Assembly: GCA_016903695.1 (NCBI GenBank)
Contig: JADQBB010000004.1
Span: forward strand, 1 to 64,000
Direction of reading: 5' to 3'
Source: Chlorogloea purpurea SAG 13.99
GTDB taxonomy: Bacteria; Cyanobacteriota; Cyanobacteriia; Cyanobacteriales; Microcystaceae
DNA length: 64,000 nucleotides
The first letter of the stretch is position 1. Each line of letters opens with the position of its first letter. Both the position numbers and the translations under genes were made by a program. The notes beneath the pieces are model-generated. The model was not told the origin of the DNA. It made no database searches and was given only the letters and a program-made list of their open reading frames with translations. Positions 55,643-64,000 of the stretch are shown here, in pieces.

Positions 55643-57559
55643 TTATTTATTAAACATCTCGTTAATCATATCGCGATAATGTTCCGTTACTACCTGGCGC
55701 TTTATTTTTAAAGTTTGGGTCATCATACCGTTATCGAGAGAGAATGGTTCTAAGATAAAGTCAAAGTTTTTAACCTGATCATCGCTCCTGTATCCCGGTC
55801 TGTTCTTCACTTCTCGATTCAATTCTTGGCGGTATAAATCTTTTACCGTTTTCCCGTATAAATCGCTGTTGATTATTTCTTGACGGGGGGCGGTTTTGTC
55901 TGGAATGGCGAGAGTTATTTTTCGCTCGTCGGCCCACTGTTTTAATATATCGAGGTTAGGCACTATTAAAGCTCCCAAAGCTTTTTGATCTTGCCCCACT
56001 AACATGATCTGGGAGATGAAAGGGCTTCGCAAACAAGCGTCTTCTATGGGTTGGGGTTCGATATTCTCCCCGTTACTCAATACGATGGTATCTTTAGCCC
56101 TTCCCGTTAAAACAAGATCATTCATCGGTGTCAGCCAGCCCAAATCACCGCTGTCGAACCAGCCTTGAGAGTCTATAGCTTTAGCCGTGGCTTCGGGCTT
56201 TTTATAATAACCTTTCATCACCTGCGTGCCGCGAATTAGCACTAATCCCCGCTCTCCTCGCGGTAAAGTTTCCCTGGTTACAGGGTCAACGATACGAATT
56301 TCCGTTTCGGGAATCGCCCGCCCCGATGAGCCGCGTAAATTCCTGTCAAAAGTGCGGGCGTTGGTGACGGGTGAGGTTTCTGTTAAACCGTAGCCGACCA
56401 GTACGGGAATACCCACTATCTCATAGAAAGTGTCTAAATATCCCGCCAGTGAGCCGCCGCCACTGACGAGGGTTTTGATATTACCGCCCACGCCCTGACG
56501 AATCTGGGCGTAAACTAGTTTATCGGCCAAGGCGTGTATCGGTTGCAGTAATAAAGCTTGTACTCTTGCTTTCTTTCGCTCTAATGGCGATATATTAAAA
56601 TGCTCCAAGCTGAGATTATCAGCGATACGCTTGACTAACACGTAACGCTTAGAAGTTTCCAAGAGGTAGTTAACGAGTTTTTGTTTATTGGGGGGTTGAT
56701 CTCGGAGTTGTTTTTCTATCCCCTCGTAGAGAGATTCCCAGAGACGGGGCACGCCTACCATGTGACAGGGTTTGAAGGTTTTTAAATCGTTTTTGAAGGT
56801 GCGAATACTGGTGTAGATTTGCTCGCATCCCTGAGAAAGTAAAAAATATTCGGCGCTGCGCTCGTAGGAGTGCCAGGAAGGTAATATACTTAAAACTCGA
56901 TCGCCAGGCTGGGGTTGTAATATAGCGTTTAAGTTTCTCACTTGATGGAGTAGATTCTGGTGGGTTAACATCACTCCTTTGGGTTGTCCTGTCGTGCCGG
57001 ATGTGTAGATCAGAGTTGCTAGATCATCTTGGGTTAATGGGGCTGGTTTTAATTCCTGCTGTTGCCCTAATTCCATCAGTTGGGAAAAGTTAAATATTTT
57101 TACCCCACCGTTTTCCGTCGGGGTTTCATCGCTCAGTAAAACGATAAATTTTAAGTTGATAGCGTCTATTCCGGCTTTGAGTTTCTCTAGGGTTTTGATA
57201 TTTTCAACTATCAAACTCCCACTATCGCTATCGGCGAGAATGTATAGTAATTCGTCTTTATCGGCTAGGGCCGATCGCACCGCGTTAGTCGCACCCGCCA
57301 TCATTGTACCCTGATCCGCTATGAACCAACGGGGGCTATTATCGGCGAAAATAGCAATTTTCTCTCTCGGCTCGATTCCCAAACTTTGTAATGCAGCGGC
57401 GAATTGGCGTAACTGTTGATACAGTTGTCCATAGGTGAGGATCAATTCGGGTTTACTGTGAGGGTCGTGTAGTGCCGGTAAATTGCCGAATTTCTGCGCT
57501 GTCACGGGCCAGATTTCGGGTAGGGATTGAATCTGAGAATAGTTAACGAGAGCAGTCAT
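55643..57559 (-). CDS. aas: Long-chain acyl-CoA/acyl-ACP synthetase
   Basis: A 638-residue AMP-forming ligase that activates free fatty acids; in cyanobacteria the single enzyme of this type (Slr1609 in Synechocystis) makes acyl-ACP and recycles membrane fatty acids. The AMP-binding signature LIYTSGTTGQPKGVMLTHQN, VGYGLTETSPVTNAR, and GWFDSGDLGWL followed by TGRAKDTIVLSNGENIEPQPI are intact. Acyl-ACP specificity is taken from cyanobacterial relatives. The protein has no membrane segment of its own. Confidence 0.9.
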   Translation of the reverse strand: MTALVNYSQIQSLPEIWPVTAQKFGNLPALHDPHSKPELILTYGQLYQQLRQFAAALQSLGIEPREKIAIFADNSPRWFIADQGTMMAGATNAVRSALADKDELLYILADSDSGSLIVENIKTLEKLKAGIDAINLKFIVLLSDETPTENGGVKIFNFSQLMELGQQQELKPAPLTQDDLATLIYTSGTTGQPKGVMLTHQNLLHQVRNLNAILQPQPGDRVLSILPSWHSYERSAEYFLLSQGCEQIYTSIRTFKNDLKTFKPCHMVGVPRLWESLYEGIEKQLRDQPPNKQKLVNYLLETSKRYVLVKRIADNLSLEHFNISPLERKKARVQALLLQPIHALADKLVYAQIRQGVGGNIKTLVSGGGSLAGYLDTFYEIVGIPVLVGYGLTETSPVTNARTFDRNLRGSSGRAIPETEIRIVDPVTRETLPRGERGLVLIRGTQVMKGYYKKPEATAKAIDSQGWFDSGDLGWLTPMNDLVLTGRAKDTIVLSNGENIEPQPIEDACLRSPFISQIMLVGQDQKALGALIVPNLDILKQWADERKITLAIPDKTAPRQEIINSDLYGKTVKDLYRQELNREVKNRPGYRSDDQVKNFDFILEPFSLDNGMMTQTLKIKRQVVTEHYRDMINEMFNK

Positions 57560-57622
57560 AGCAGAATTTACACTATCTATTATTTTTGAGTTTCACGGTA
57601 TGGGAGGCATTTTGTCAAGTTG

Positions 57623-57645
57623 TCAACCCGGAATCACCGGGTTGA
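57623..57645. repeat. Hairpin upstream of the PhoX-like gene
   Basis: TCAACCCGG and CCGGGTTGA form perfect 9-bp arms around AATCA. The right arm resembles the end of the repeat chain at 49.5-49.6 kb, where ACCGGGTTGAC also occurs. It lies between two divergent genes, so it is not a terminator of either. Confidence 0.6.
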
Positions 57646-57718
57646 ACTACCGATAAAATCTCTCAAATTGTGTCACCATTAAGATAGGAAGCTGAACTTT
57701 ACAACGTAATTATTCAGA

Positions 57719-59005
57719 ATGGTGAAAATTTCTCGTAGACGTTTTTTGACCGTAGCGGGCATGACGGCCGCATCCGCTGTTTTGGCTCCCACTTTAAAAA
57801 ATCTAGCCGAGAAAGGCGAACATGTCCAGAGTTCCGGTTTCGGTGAAATTATTCCCGACCCGAAGGGTATTTTAGATTTACCGGCGGGATTCCAATATAA
57901 GATCGTATCCCGTAGCGGTAATAAGATGAGCGATCGTACTTTCGTACCCACTAACTTCGACGGCATGGGCGTATTCAAGGGGGCAAATAACACTACCATC
58001 TTGATCCGTAATCACGAGTTGAGTCCAGACCAAACCCCCGCCGTCACCGCCCCGGATGATAAGAAATATAATAAAGCCTCCAATGGGGGGACAACTACGA
58101 TCGTACTCGATGAAAATCTCCTCGTCATCGATGAATTCGTCTCTCTAGCCGGTACTAATCGCAATTGCGCGGGCGGGCCCACTCCCTGGGGGACTTGGAT
58201 AAGTAGCGAAGAAGATACATCCCCGGGCCACGGTTATAATTTTGAAGTTCCCACTACAGCCGGTATCGTCACCCCCGCACCCTTGATAGATATGGGCAGA
58301 TTCCGACACGAAGCCGTCGCCGTCGATCCATCTACAGGGTATATATACCAGACGGAAGATCAAATCGATGGCTGTTTCTATCGCTTCCGCCCCAAGGAAA
58401 ACGGTAATTTAATAGCGGGAGGCACATTAGAAGCTTTAGTGATCGATAAAATGCGTTATGTAGATACCAGCCTTAATTTCCCCTTAAGTCAACCGCAAAA
58501 AGTGAGTTGGATAGCCGTCAAAGAAGTTAACCCGAAAGAAGATAACATTCGTTATCAATCCCGTGCCAAGGGGGCGGCCACGTTTCGCCGGGGCGAGGGG
58601 ATTTGTTGGGCTGACGGGCAATTGTATTTCACCTGTACCAACGGCGGTAAAGCGGAAGTAGGGCAAATTTTCCGCTATAACCCGACAAAAGAAACGATCG
58701 AGTTATTTTTCGAGTCCACGAGTAAAGAGGTTTTAGACTACCCCGATAATTTAATTCTCGCCCCCTTCGGTGATTTGATCGTCTGTGAAGATGGCAAAGG
58801 AGAACAATTATTAGTAGGAATCACGAGCGAGGGAAAATATTATCATTTCGCCCGCAACGCTCTCAATAACGCGGAATTCGCCGGGGTTGGTTTTTCCCCG
58901 GATGGTGGGACGATGTTCGTCAATATTTATAGTCCTGGATTAACTTTAGCCGTACAAGGTAATTGGCGCAAACCGGTTAATAAAAATAGTATGCTAGCGA
59001 GGTAG
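57719..59005 (+). CDS. Tat-exported PhoX-family (DUF839) phosphatase-like protein
   Basis: A 428-residue exported protein. The N-terminus ISRRRFLTVAGMTAASAVLA is a clear twin-arginine signal, so it is exported folded. The body is a DUF839/PhoX beta-propeller: TILIRNHELSP, GGPTPWGTWISSEED, DMGRFRHEAVAVDPSTGYIY and EGICWADGQLYFTCTNGG. PhoX enzymes are calcium/iron alkaline phosphatases made on phosphate starvation. It is much shorter than typical PhoX, so activity is less certain. It overlaps the Uma2 gene by 12 bp, tail to tail. Confidence 0.85.
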   Translation: MVKISRRRFLTVAGMTAASAVLAPTLKNLAEKGEHVQSSGFGEIIPDPKGILDLPAGFQYKIVSRSGNKMSDRTFVPTNFDGMGVFKGANNTTILIRNHELSPDQTPAVTAPDDKKYNKASNGGTTTIVLDENLLVIDEFVSLAGTNRNCAGGPTPWGTWISSEEDTSPGHGYNFEVPTTAGIVTPAPLIDMGRFRHEAVAVDPSTGYIYQTEDQIDGCFYRFRPKENGNLIAGGTLEALVIDKMRYVDTSLNFPLSQPQKVSWIAVKEVNPKEDNIRYQSRAKGAATFRRGEGICWADGQLYFTCTNGGKAEVGQIFRYNPTKETIELFFESTSKEVLDYPDNLILAPFGDLIVCEDGKGEQLLVGITSEGKYYHFARNALNNAEFAGVGFSPDGGTMFVNIYSPGLTLAVQGNWRKPVNKNSMLAR

Positions 59006-59599
59006 AACATCATTTAAAGAAAGTTTTAGATCGGGAAATATTGCCGAAAAAATCGACTGTTCCAAACGATACTGTCGCTGTTGATAATCTTCATCGACTA
59101 ACTGGCAAACAGTAAAAGTTGGTTGTTTAGGCTTGCCGATGAAGGCGATTCCTCCTAAGCCTCGATAATCAACGATCCAATATTCGGGAATCCCTAAAAT
59201 TGCATATTCTTCAACCTTACGGGCATAGTCATCTTGCCAGTTGGTACTAACAACTTCCACGACCAATCGAATAGCTTGACCGCTAGTAAGTATAGGTTGT
59301 TTTTGCCATAAAGGTTCTGCCGCTAAAGCGGTTTCATCTAAAACAACTACATCAGGACGTAAAGCGGTAGCTTTAGTAACTTCTGGACGGATGAGACAAT
59401 TTTTGGGAATTGTCCATTTTAAATTATTGCGTAAAACTTCAACAAATAATTGTCCGGCTAGTTTACCAGAAACTAACTCATGTAGGCCAGTAGGTTCCAT
59501 GTCTCGAAGCTCACCGTCAATTAATTCATAACCTGGCTCATCACCATATTGCTGTATAAATTCTTCAAAGGTCAGAAGTTTTTGGGATAGGTAAGTCAT
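58994..59599 (-). CDS. Uma2 family (DUF820) restriction-endonuclease-fold protein
   Basis: A 201-residue protein from MTYLSQKLLTFEEF. The PD-(D/E)XK fold core is visible: ELIDGELRDMEP, LRPDVVVLDE, LVVEVVSTNWQDDYARKVEEY and GIPEYWIVDYRG. Cyanobacteria carry many copies, often near mobile DNA, with unknown biological roles. The start at 59599 is chosen because it is the family start and AAGGA lies upstream. It is the last of three genes on this strand after two solute-binding proteins. Confidence 0.88.
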   Translation of the reverse strand: MTYLSQKLLTFEEFIQQYGDEPGYELIDGELRDMEPTGLHELVSGKLAGQLFVEVLRNNLKWTIPKNCLIRPEVTKATALRPDVVVLDETALAAEPLWQKQPILTSGQAIRLVVEVVSTNWQDDYARKVEEYAILGIPEYWIVDYRGLGGIAFIGKPKQPTFTVCQLVDEDYQQRQYRLEQSIFSAIFPDLKLSLNDVLPR

Positions 59600-59646
59600 C
59601 TGTAATCTATTCCTTTTTAGCTCTAGCGATCGTATCGGCACGAAGA

Positions 59647-60876
59647 TTACTTGAGAAAAGTAAACTTGCCATTTTTACCATCGGCATCCATTTTTACTTG
59701 TGCCACATAAAAATCATTTTGGATTATTTCTCCTTCGGGAGTAAAGGCAATATCTCCTAAAGGAGTTTGATATTTCCCCGCTAGTATTTCCCTATTCAAC
59801 TGTTGCCTTAACGCATCTAAAGAAAGCCCACTAATTTTATTCTTAGCGTCCACTCTCTTGAGGGCTTCTACGAATACTTGAATACCCGTGAAAGCTTGGG
59901 CTGTAAATTGTGGTGGTTCTTTTTGTTTTTCGGATCTATAAGCTTCCCGGAAAGATTTATTAATGGGCGTTTCTAATTCCGGGCTATAGGCTTGAGCGAT
60001 TAAAACTCCATCGCACTTAGCCTGACAGACGGGGAAAATATTAGAAGTATTTAAACCGTTGCCGCCGATGATCAACCCCTTATATCCTAACTCCCTTAAT
60101 TGTTTGATCAAGTTACCTCCATCCGCCGCTAAACCGGAAATAATAATCAGGTCTGGATTGGCGTTAATACCTGCGGTGGCTTGATTCTGAAAATCCGTGT
60201 CGGTGGTTTGAAACTTCTGTACGGTAACGGTATCTAAATTGGCATCTTTGACGGTTTTTTGAAAGACTTCTGTTTCCGATTTACTATAAGCATCGTTTTG
60301 AGCGTAAAAAATCGCTACTTTTTTAATATTGGGATTAATTTTAGAAGCTGCTTTAATGGCGTTGGGTGCGACTATACTTACCGGTGCGGAAACTCGACTG
60401 ACGAACTCCCCTATCTGGGGAATACCTTTAGCGGTATTAGATGGGCCAATAACGGGTACTTTAGCACGATCGGCTATCGGATCGGCGGCGAATGCCTGCT
60501 GAGACAGAGATGGCCCTAAAATGCCCACGACTTTATCTTTCGTTATCAGGGTATTAAACGCGTTTATCGCACCTTGTTCATCGCCGGTAACATCTTGTAA
60601 AACTACTTTAATCGGCGTACCGTTAACGCCGCCTTTCTCGTTGAAATATTTCTCGGCCAATTTCACTCCCACTACTTGTTCTTGTCCTAATAGGGCGACG
60701 TTACTGGTTTGGGCGAGAGCGGCACCGATGGGTATACTATTAGCAGTATTGGCAGTATTAGTATTGTCGTTACCGGGGGCGATAGCTTGATTACTATTGC
60801 CGGAGTTACAAGCGACTACTGAAGAAAAAGTAACGATCGACAGTAATAATGGTATTAATAAACGTTTGAAAATCAT
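59647..60876 (-). CDS. Branched-chain amino acid-type ABC substrate-binding lipoprotein
   Basis: A 409-residue periplasmic-binding protein of the Leu/Ile/Val (LivJ/UrtA) family. MIFKRLLIPLLLSIVTFSSV and the lipobox around VVAC give a lipoprotein. The two-lobed fold is marked by IPIGAALAQTSNVALLGQEQ at the front, VPVIGPSNTAKGIPQIG and KKVAIFYAQNDAYSKS. No permease or ATPase of this transporter is adjacent; the upstream gene encodes another solute-binding protein. Ligand unknown: amino acid, urea or amide. The start at 60876 is set by the signal peptide. Confidence 0.85.
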   Translation of the reverse strand: MIFKRLLIPLLLSIVTFSSVVACNSGNSNQAIAPGNDNTNTANTANSIPIGAALAQTSNVALLGQEQVVGVKLAEKYFNEKGGVNGTPIKVVLQDVTGDEQGAINAFNTLITKDKVVGILGPSLSQQAFAADPIADRAKVPVIGPSNTAKGIPQIGEFVSRVSAPVSIVAPNAIKAASKINPNIKKVAIFYAQNDAYSKSETEVFQKTVKDANLDTVTVQKFQTTDTDFQNQATAGINANPDLIIISGLAADGGNLIKQLRELGYKGLIIGGNGLNTSNIFPVCQAKCDGVLIAQAYSPELETPINKSFREAYRSEKQKEPPQFTAQAFTGIQVFVEALKRVDAKNKISGLSLDALRQQLNREILAGKYQTPLGDIAFTPEGEIIQNDFYVAQVKMDADGKNGKFTFLK

Positions 60877-60931
60877 CGGTGATCGAGCATTAAAAACAAT
60901 GTGACACAAGCTTACCAGTAAAGAGGCTCTT

Positions 60932-62557
60932 TTAAGAAGCGGCCGCGGGGGAAATCTTCCAAAAAGGAATCGTCTGTCCTGGATTGATCTTTACCCCTTC
61001 TATATGGTTTTGAGTGAATACATAATCCTTCGCTTGCCATAGGGGAATATAAGGCACATTCTCCGCCAGAATATTTTGAATCTCTGTAAATATTTCTTTA
61101 CGTTTGCTCGGATTTTGTTCGCGGCGTTCTCGATCGATCAATCCATTAAGGCGATCGCTATAATAGAATGACCCCTGACTCTGGGCCCCGCCCTCTTCGC
61201 AACCTTTAGAATCGGAGCCTTTAGCGCAGCTCAAAAAGGGATATATATAATTATCTGCGTCGAGAAAATCTGGATACCAATTGGATAAAGCGCTACTGTA
61301 CAGCCCCCGACTGACGTTTTTAAAAAACGCCGCAGTGAGAATACTATTAGGTTCAAAAGTCAATAATCCGTCTAAATCTCTTTTGGCTAAAGCTTTCATT
61401 ACGGCTGCCACCGTCGAGGCGGTAATCGACCCGGACGAGTGCCAGATTTCTACTACAGCGGGGTTTTCCGGGGTGTATCCCGCCTCTGTTAATAGGGCTT
61501 TGGCTTTTTTTACATTTCTACTGCCGTAGCGGTTTTTAAACACCGGTTCTGATTCCGAGAAACCCGTGGGAATAAGGCTGTATAAAGGTGTGCCTTGACC
61601 TTGTAAGATTCTCTCGTTCAATAAATCTCTATCCACTAGAGCAGCGATGGCTTGACGCACGAGGGGATTCTTCACCGGCTCGCTGTTAAAGTTCAAACTC
61701 ATGAAGTTAACCGCGCTTCCCTCTCCCTCTATTAGCTTGAATTGTCCTTCCCTAGCTTCTTTCTGGAGTTTTTTAACTTGGGGGGCCTGTAAACTTTGAT
61801 AGGCAATATCTACCGCGCCGGTACGAAAAGCATTGAACAAATTGGCGGGGTTGGATTGATAAATTTGTATATCTATGTGGCGTGTTTTCGCTTTTTCCCC
61901 CCAGTAATCCTCGAATCTTTCTAAGCCGTAAGCATCAGGGGTAACTTTCGTCAACTTATAAGGGCCAGTGCCTATGAATTGGTCGGGTTTGAAGGTATCT
62001 TTACCGATTTCATAAGCTGCCGGAGATACGGCGCAAGCACCTGGATAGGCGAGGAGAGATGGGAAGGCGGCGAAGGGTTTTTTCAGGGTGATGGTTAGTT
62101 CGTAGGGGCCCGTGGCTTCGACACGATCGATCGTATCGGCTAATAGAAACGAAGGCTCACCGCCGTTTTTGATGAAGCGATTCAGAGAAAAAGCCATGGC
62201 CGCGGCATCGAAAGCAGTCCCGTTTTGAAACTTCACGCCCTGGCGAACCGGTATGGTATAAACTAAGCCATCGCCGCTAACCGTGGGTAAGGCTGACGCT
62301 AATAGGGGCTTAAGGGTCGTACTTCCTTCGGCGTAGGTGTACAGTGTCTCTCCCAGATTATAGATCAGGAAAAGTCCCGCTAATTCGTAACTATCGGCGG
62401 GGTCTAAAGTGCGAGGTTTGAGAGTAGTCCCGATGGTAATGCGATCGCCCGACGGAGAACGGGAAATATCACCTTTCTGACTCTGACAGCCTACTACTAG
62501 AATCAAGGAGATAACACAGATAAGAAAGTAAGCTTTAACTCTTTTCAACGCCTGCAT
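60932..62557 (-). CDS. Peptide/nickel-type ABC substrate-binding lipoprotein
   Basis: A 541-residue solute-binding protein of the DppA/OppA family. The lipoprotein signal MQALKRVKAYFLICVISLIL ends at VVGC. Family blocks are ITIGTTLKPRTLDPADSYEL, VRQGVKFQNGTAFDAAAMAF, GTGPYKLTKV and NPLVRQAIAALVDRDLL. The membrane subunits are not in the window. It lies 55 bp upstream of the second binding protein on the same strand, so they share an operon though they belong to different transporters. Confidence 0.88.
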   Translation of the reverse strand: MQALKRVKAYFLICVISLILVVGCQSQKGDISRSPSGDRITIGTTLKPRTLDPADSYELAGLFLIYNLGETLYTYAEGSTTLKPLLASALPTVSGDGLVYTIPVRQGVKFQNGTAFDAAAMAFSLNRFIKNGGEPSFLLADTIDRVEATGPYELTITLKKPFAAFPSLLAYPGACAVSPAAYEIGKDTFKPDQFIGTGPYKLTKVTPDAYGLERFEDYWGEKAKTRHIDIQIYQSNPANLFNAFRTGAVDIAYQSLQAPQVKKLQKEAREGQFKLIEGEGSAVNFMSLNFNSEPVKNPLVRQAIAALVDRDLLNERILQGQGTPLYSLIPTGFSESEPVFKNRYGSRNVKKAKALLTEAGYTPENPAVVEIWHSSGSITASTVAAVMKALAKRDLDGLLTFEPNSILTAAFFKNVSRGLYSSALSNWYPDFLDADNYIYPFLSCAKGSDSKGCEEGGAQSQGSFYYSDRLNGLIDRERREQNPSKRKEIFTEIQNILAENVPYIPLWQAKDYVFTQNHIEGVKINPGQTIPFWKISPAAAS

Positions 62558-62593
62558 ATTATCAGAAAATTGGGCAAAGCCCTATCTTAACAA

Positions 62594-63130
62594 TTACTGG
62601 GCGATCTCTGCATTTTTCCATCGATTCAAAGCCGACTGGGCGATTCTCATCGTCACTTTTATCTTTTGTTTTTCCGATAGTTGTTCCCAATTTCCGCCAC
62701 TATCTTTTTCTTTCCCACCTCTGGTAGGGTAGGCGATAGGGCCACCGATAACTCTTAAATCATCGGTATTGTACTGGGGAAATAAGGGCTTTACACAGGC
62801 GAGTAATTCTTCTAAACTGTCGGAACTCTGACCGAAAAACTCTTTCACCTGTCCCACAATATCTTTTATCCAATTACTGGGAACCTGTTGACTATATTCT
62901 TGTTCTAAAGATTGTTGGAGTTTCTGCAAATCGATACTTTGCCAGCGACTATTTAAAAGTTTTAATAATTTTTCACTTTGGTTGTCAATTTCATTGTCTT
63001 GAAAATCACCTGTTTGTTTCTCTATATACTTATCCATTTCCTCGCTAAAGTGATCCCAAGGATAAATATTTTCCTCATCTTGCCAGAGGTTTTCGGCCAG
63101 GTATTTTTTTTCAAATAGGGAATCGTTCAT
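62594..63130 (-). CDS. Hypothetical protein, acidic helical
   Basis: A 178-residue soluble protein with no recognised domain. The first 70 residues are acidic and probably unstructured or helical (NLWQDEENIYPWDHFSEEMD); the middle (LQQSLEQEYSQQVPSNWIKDIV) is helical; the end holds LRVIGGPIAYPTRGGKEKDS, a short glycine-containing loop. It may be a cyanobacterial lineage protein. It sits between the solute-binding operon and clpP on the same strand. Confidence 0.6.
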   Translation of the reverse strand: MNDSLFEKKYLAENLWQDEENIYPWDHFSEEMDKYIEKQTGDFQDNEIDNQSEKLLKLLNSRWQSIDLQKLQQSLEQEYSQQVPSNWIKDIVGQVKEFFGQSSDSLEELLACVKPLFPQYNTDDLRVIGGPIAYPTRGGKEKDSGGNWEQLSEKQKIKVTMRIAQSALNRWKNAEIAQ

Positions 63131-63200
63131 AGTTAAGCTCTACAGCAATATAAATAGTTAACTATTGCTAACTACACTTTTTGGTTAGGGTTTTTAGGAA

Positions 63201-63226
63201 AAAGAAGTAGCATTTGCTACTTCTTT
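63201..63226 (-). terminator. Intrinsic terminator after clpP
   Basis: Perfect 11-bp arms AAAGAAGTAGC and GCTACTTCTTT around ATTT. Read on the minus strand the stem runs into a T-rich CTTTTTCC just beyond the clpP stop codon. Confidence 0.82.
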
Positions 63227-63232
63227 CTCTAT

Positions 63233-63832
63233 TTATACTGGAGGATTGGACGCGGAGGGACGACGCTCGATCACTTTGTCGATCAATCCGTAGGCCATGG
63301 ATTCTTCCGCTGACATGAAGAAATCTCTCTCGGTATCTTCGATAATTATGTCTATGGGCTTGCCGGTATGGTCGGCCAGATGCTGATTCAATAACTGTTT
63401 CAGATAAAGAATCTCTTTGGCTTGAATTTCAATATCCGTGGCTTGTCCTTGAGCGCCGCCGAGGGGTTGGTGGATCATAATTCTCGAATTGGGCAGACTC
63501 ATTCTTTTTCCCTTGGCCCCGGCACTGAGAAGAAATGCGCCCATGCTGGCGGCTAGTCCTATACAGATAGTGGACACATCGGGTTTGATTTGATTCATCG
63601 CGTCAAAAATTCCTAACCCGGCCGATACCGAACCTCCAGGGGAATTGATATAAAGGTATATATCTTTGTCCGGGTCTTCCGCTTCGAGAAACAGTAATTG
63701 AGCAACGATCAAATTAGCTAACTCGTTAGTCACCTCTTGTCCCAGAAAAACGATTCTTTCTCTGAGGAGACGGGAGTATATATCGAAGGCGCGTTCGCCG
63801 CGACCTGTGGTTTCAATTACGGTAGGTATCAT
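63233..63832 (-). CDS. clpP: ATP-dependent Clp protease proteolytic subunit
   Basis: The 199-residue serine peptidase that forms the barrel of the Clp protease together with ClpC or ClpX. The catalytic triad is Ser96 ([11 protein letters not shown]), His121 ([10 protein letters not shown]) and Asp170 ([10 protein letters not shown]). [15 protein letters not shown], the substrate-binding strand, is intact, so it is a ClpP and not the inactive ClpR. Cyanobacteria have three clpP genes plus clpR; which one this is cannot be told here. A GGAAG lies close before the ATG. Confidence 0.93.
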   Translation of the reverse strand: MIPTVIETTGRGERAFDIYSRLLRERIVFLGQEVTNELANLIVAQLLFLEAEDPDKDIYLYINSPGGSVSAGLGIFDAMNQIKPDVSTICIGLAASMGAFLLSAGAKGKRMSLPNSRIMIHQPLGGAQGQATDIEIQAKEILYLKQLLNQHLADHTGKPIDIIIEDTERDFFMSAEESMAYGLIDKVIERRPSASNPPV

Positions 63833-63880
63833 CGCTTCCTTCTCTCTATAATTCGGGTGTTGCTGTTCTTTGATTGTAAC

Positions 63881-64000
63881 CTATTCGCCCCAGATGGCTT
63901 TTTCAAGCTGTTCTAGGGCTTGATCAAGATCATCGTTGACTATGATGATGGGAAATTCTGCTGACGCGGCTAGCTCTTCTGTCGCTCTCGCCAATCTTAA
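63881..64000 (-). CDS. gmk: Guanylate kinase, C-terminal part (cut by window edge)
   Basis: The last 39 codons of a frame that runs off the window. The translation contains EFPIIIVNDDLDQALEQLE and ends AIWGE, the typical C-terminus of guanylate kinase (conserved NDDL). The enzyme turns GMP to GDP. It lies upstream of clpP on the same strand, 48 bp away. Confidence 0.78.
   Translation of the reverse strand, partial: LRLARATEELAASAEFPIIIVNDDLDQALEQLEKAIWGE

Overview
The window is chromosomal DNA from a cyanobacterium. Direct signs are many GCGATCGC (HIP1) octamers, a plastocyanin/cytochrome c6 gene pair, the cyanobacterial-type split RNA polymerase subunit RpoC2, a plastoquinone-pathway UbiA, a Ycf52-type acetyltransferase, several cyanobacterial DUF families (DUF3119, DUF3134, probably DUF6679), and a complete copy of the photosystem II assembly operon known in Synechocystis as slr0144-slr0151. 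rpoB is followed directly by rpoC2 with rpoC1 missing, which is also the Synechocystis arrangement, so a unicellular Chroococcales-type relative (Synechocystis/Microcystis/Gloeocapsa-like) is likely. I cannot name the species.

Layout. 1-9.2 kb: a C-terminally broken TnpB of the IS200/IS605 family, tRNA-Pro(TGG), Ycf52-like GNAT, an alpha/beta hydrolase, a small conserved protein, a beta-CASP-like metallo-hydrolase, an unlisted 40-residue membrane protein, an NhaP-type antiporter and a GT39 glycosyltransferase. 9.2-13.8 kb: the eight-gene photosystem II assembly operon (two V4R proteins, two phycobiliprotein-like helical proteins, two [2Fe-2S] ferredoxins, a tryptophan-motif repeat protein and a TPR protein). 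14.2-18.7 kb: a class V aminotransferase facing a DUF3119-recQ-GHL10 operon. 19.0-24.7 kb: a type I secretion set (parvulin, HlyB-like exporter with cNMP-binding and degenerate C39 domains, HlyD adaptor). 24.7-37.6 kb: core housekeeping genes hisD, rpsT, tatD, rpoB, rpoC2, hemL, folP and a cupin. 37.6-47.4 kb: an accessory stretch with DUF3134, a DUF1611 (DgcN-like)/PLP racemase pair, two pentapeptide repeat proteins, a GT4, a partial TolB-like lipoprotein, a leucine-rich repeat protein and a PEP-CTERM phytase-like esterase. 47.4-57.6 kb: cysC, ispG, petJ/petE, an ABC ATPase, ubiA, ppx, thiL, a YlqD-like protein and an acyl-activating enzyme. 57.7-64 kb: a Tat-exported PhoX/DUF839 protein, Uma2, two orphan solute-binding lipoproteins, an unknown protein, clpP and the 3-prime end of gmk.

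Several genes appear to work together. The 9.2-13.8 kb operon looks like one membrane-associated redox and tetrapyrrole module. The parvulin/HlyB/HlyD genes form an exporter with no visible substrate gene. petJ and petE are divergent and share an intergenic region holding two copies of a TGTC-N4-GACA element, which suggests joint copper control. The racemase and the DUF1611 protein overlap by ATGA and probably act on the same D-amino acid. Translational coupling by ATGA overlap is also seen at recQ/GHL10 and ppx/thiL.

Non-coding features include several strong hairpin terminators, a chain of near-perfect inverted repeats between ispG and petJ, a 16-bp-arm hairpin just ahead of the DUF3134 gene, and a structured stretch after 47.4 kb that resembles the 3-prime end (omegaRNA region) of an IS605-type element. 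No rRNA, CRISPR array, prophage or intact transposon was seen.
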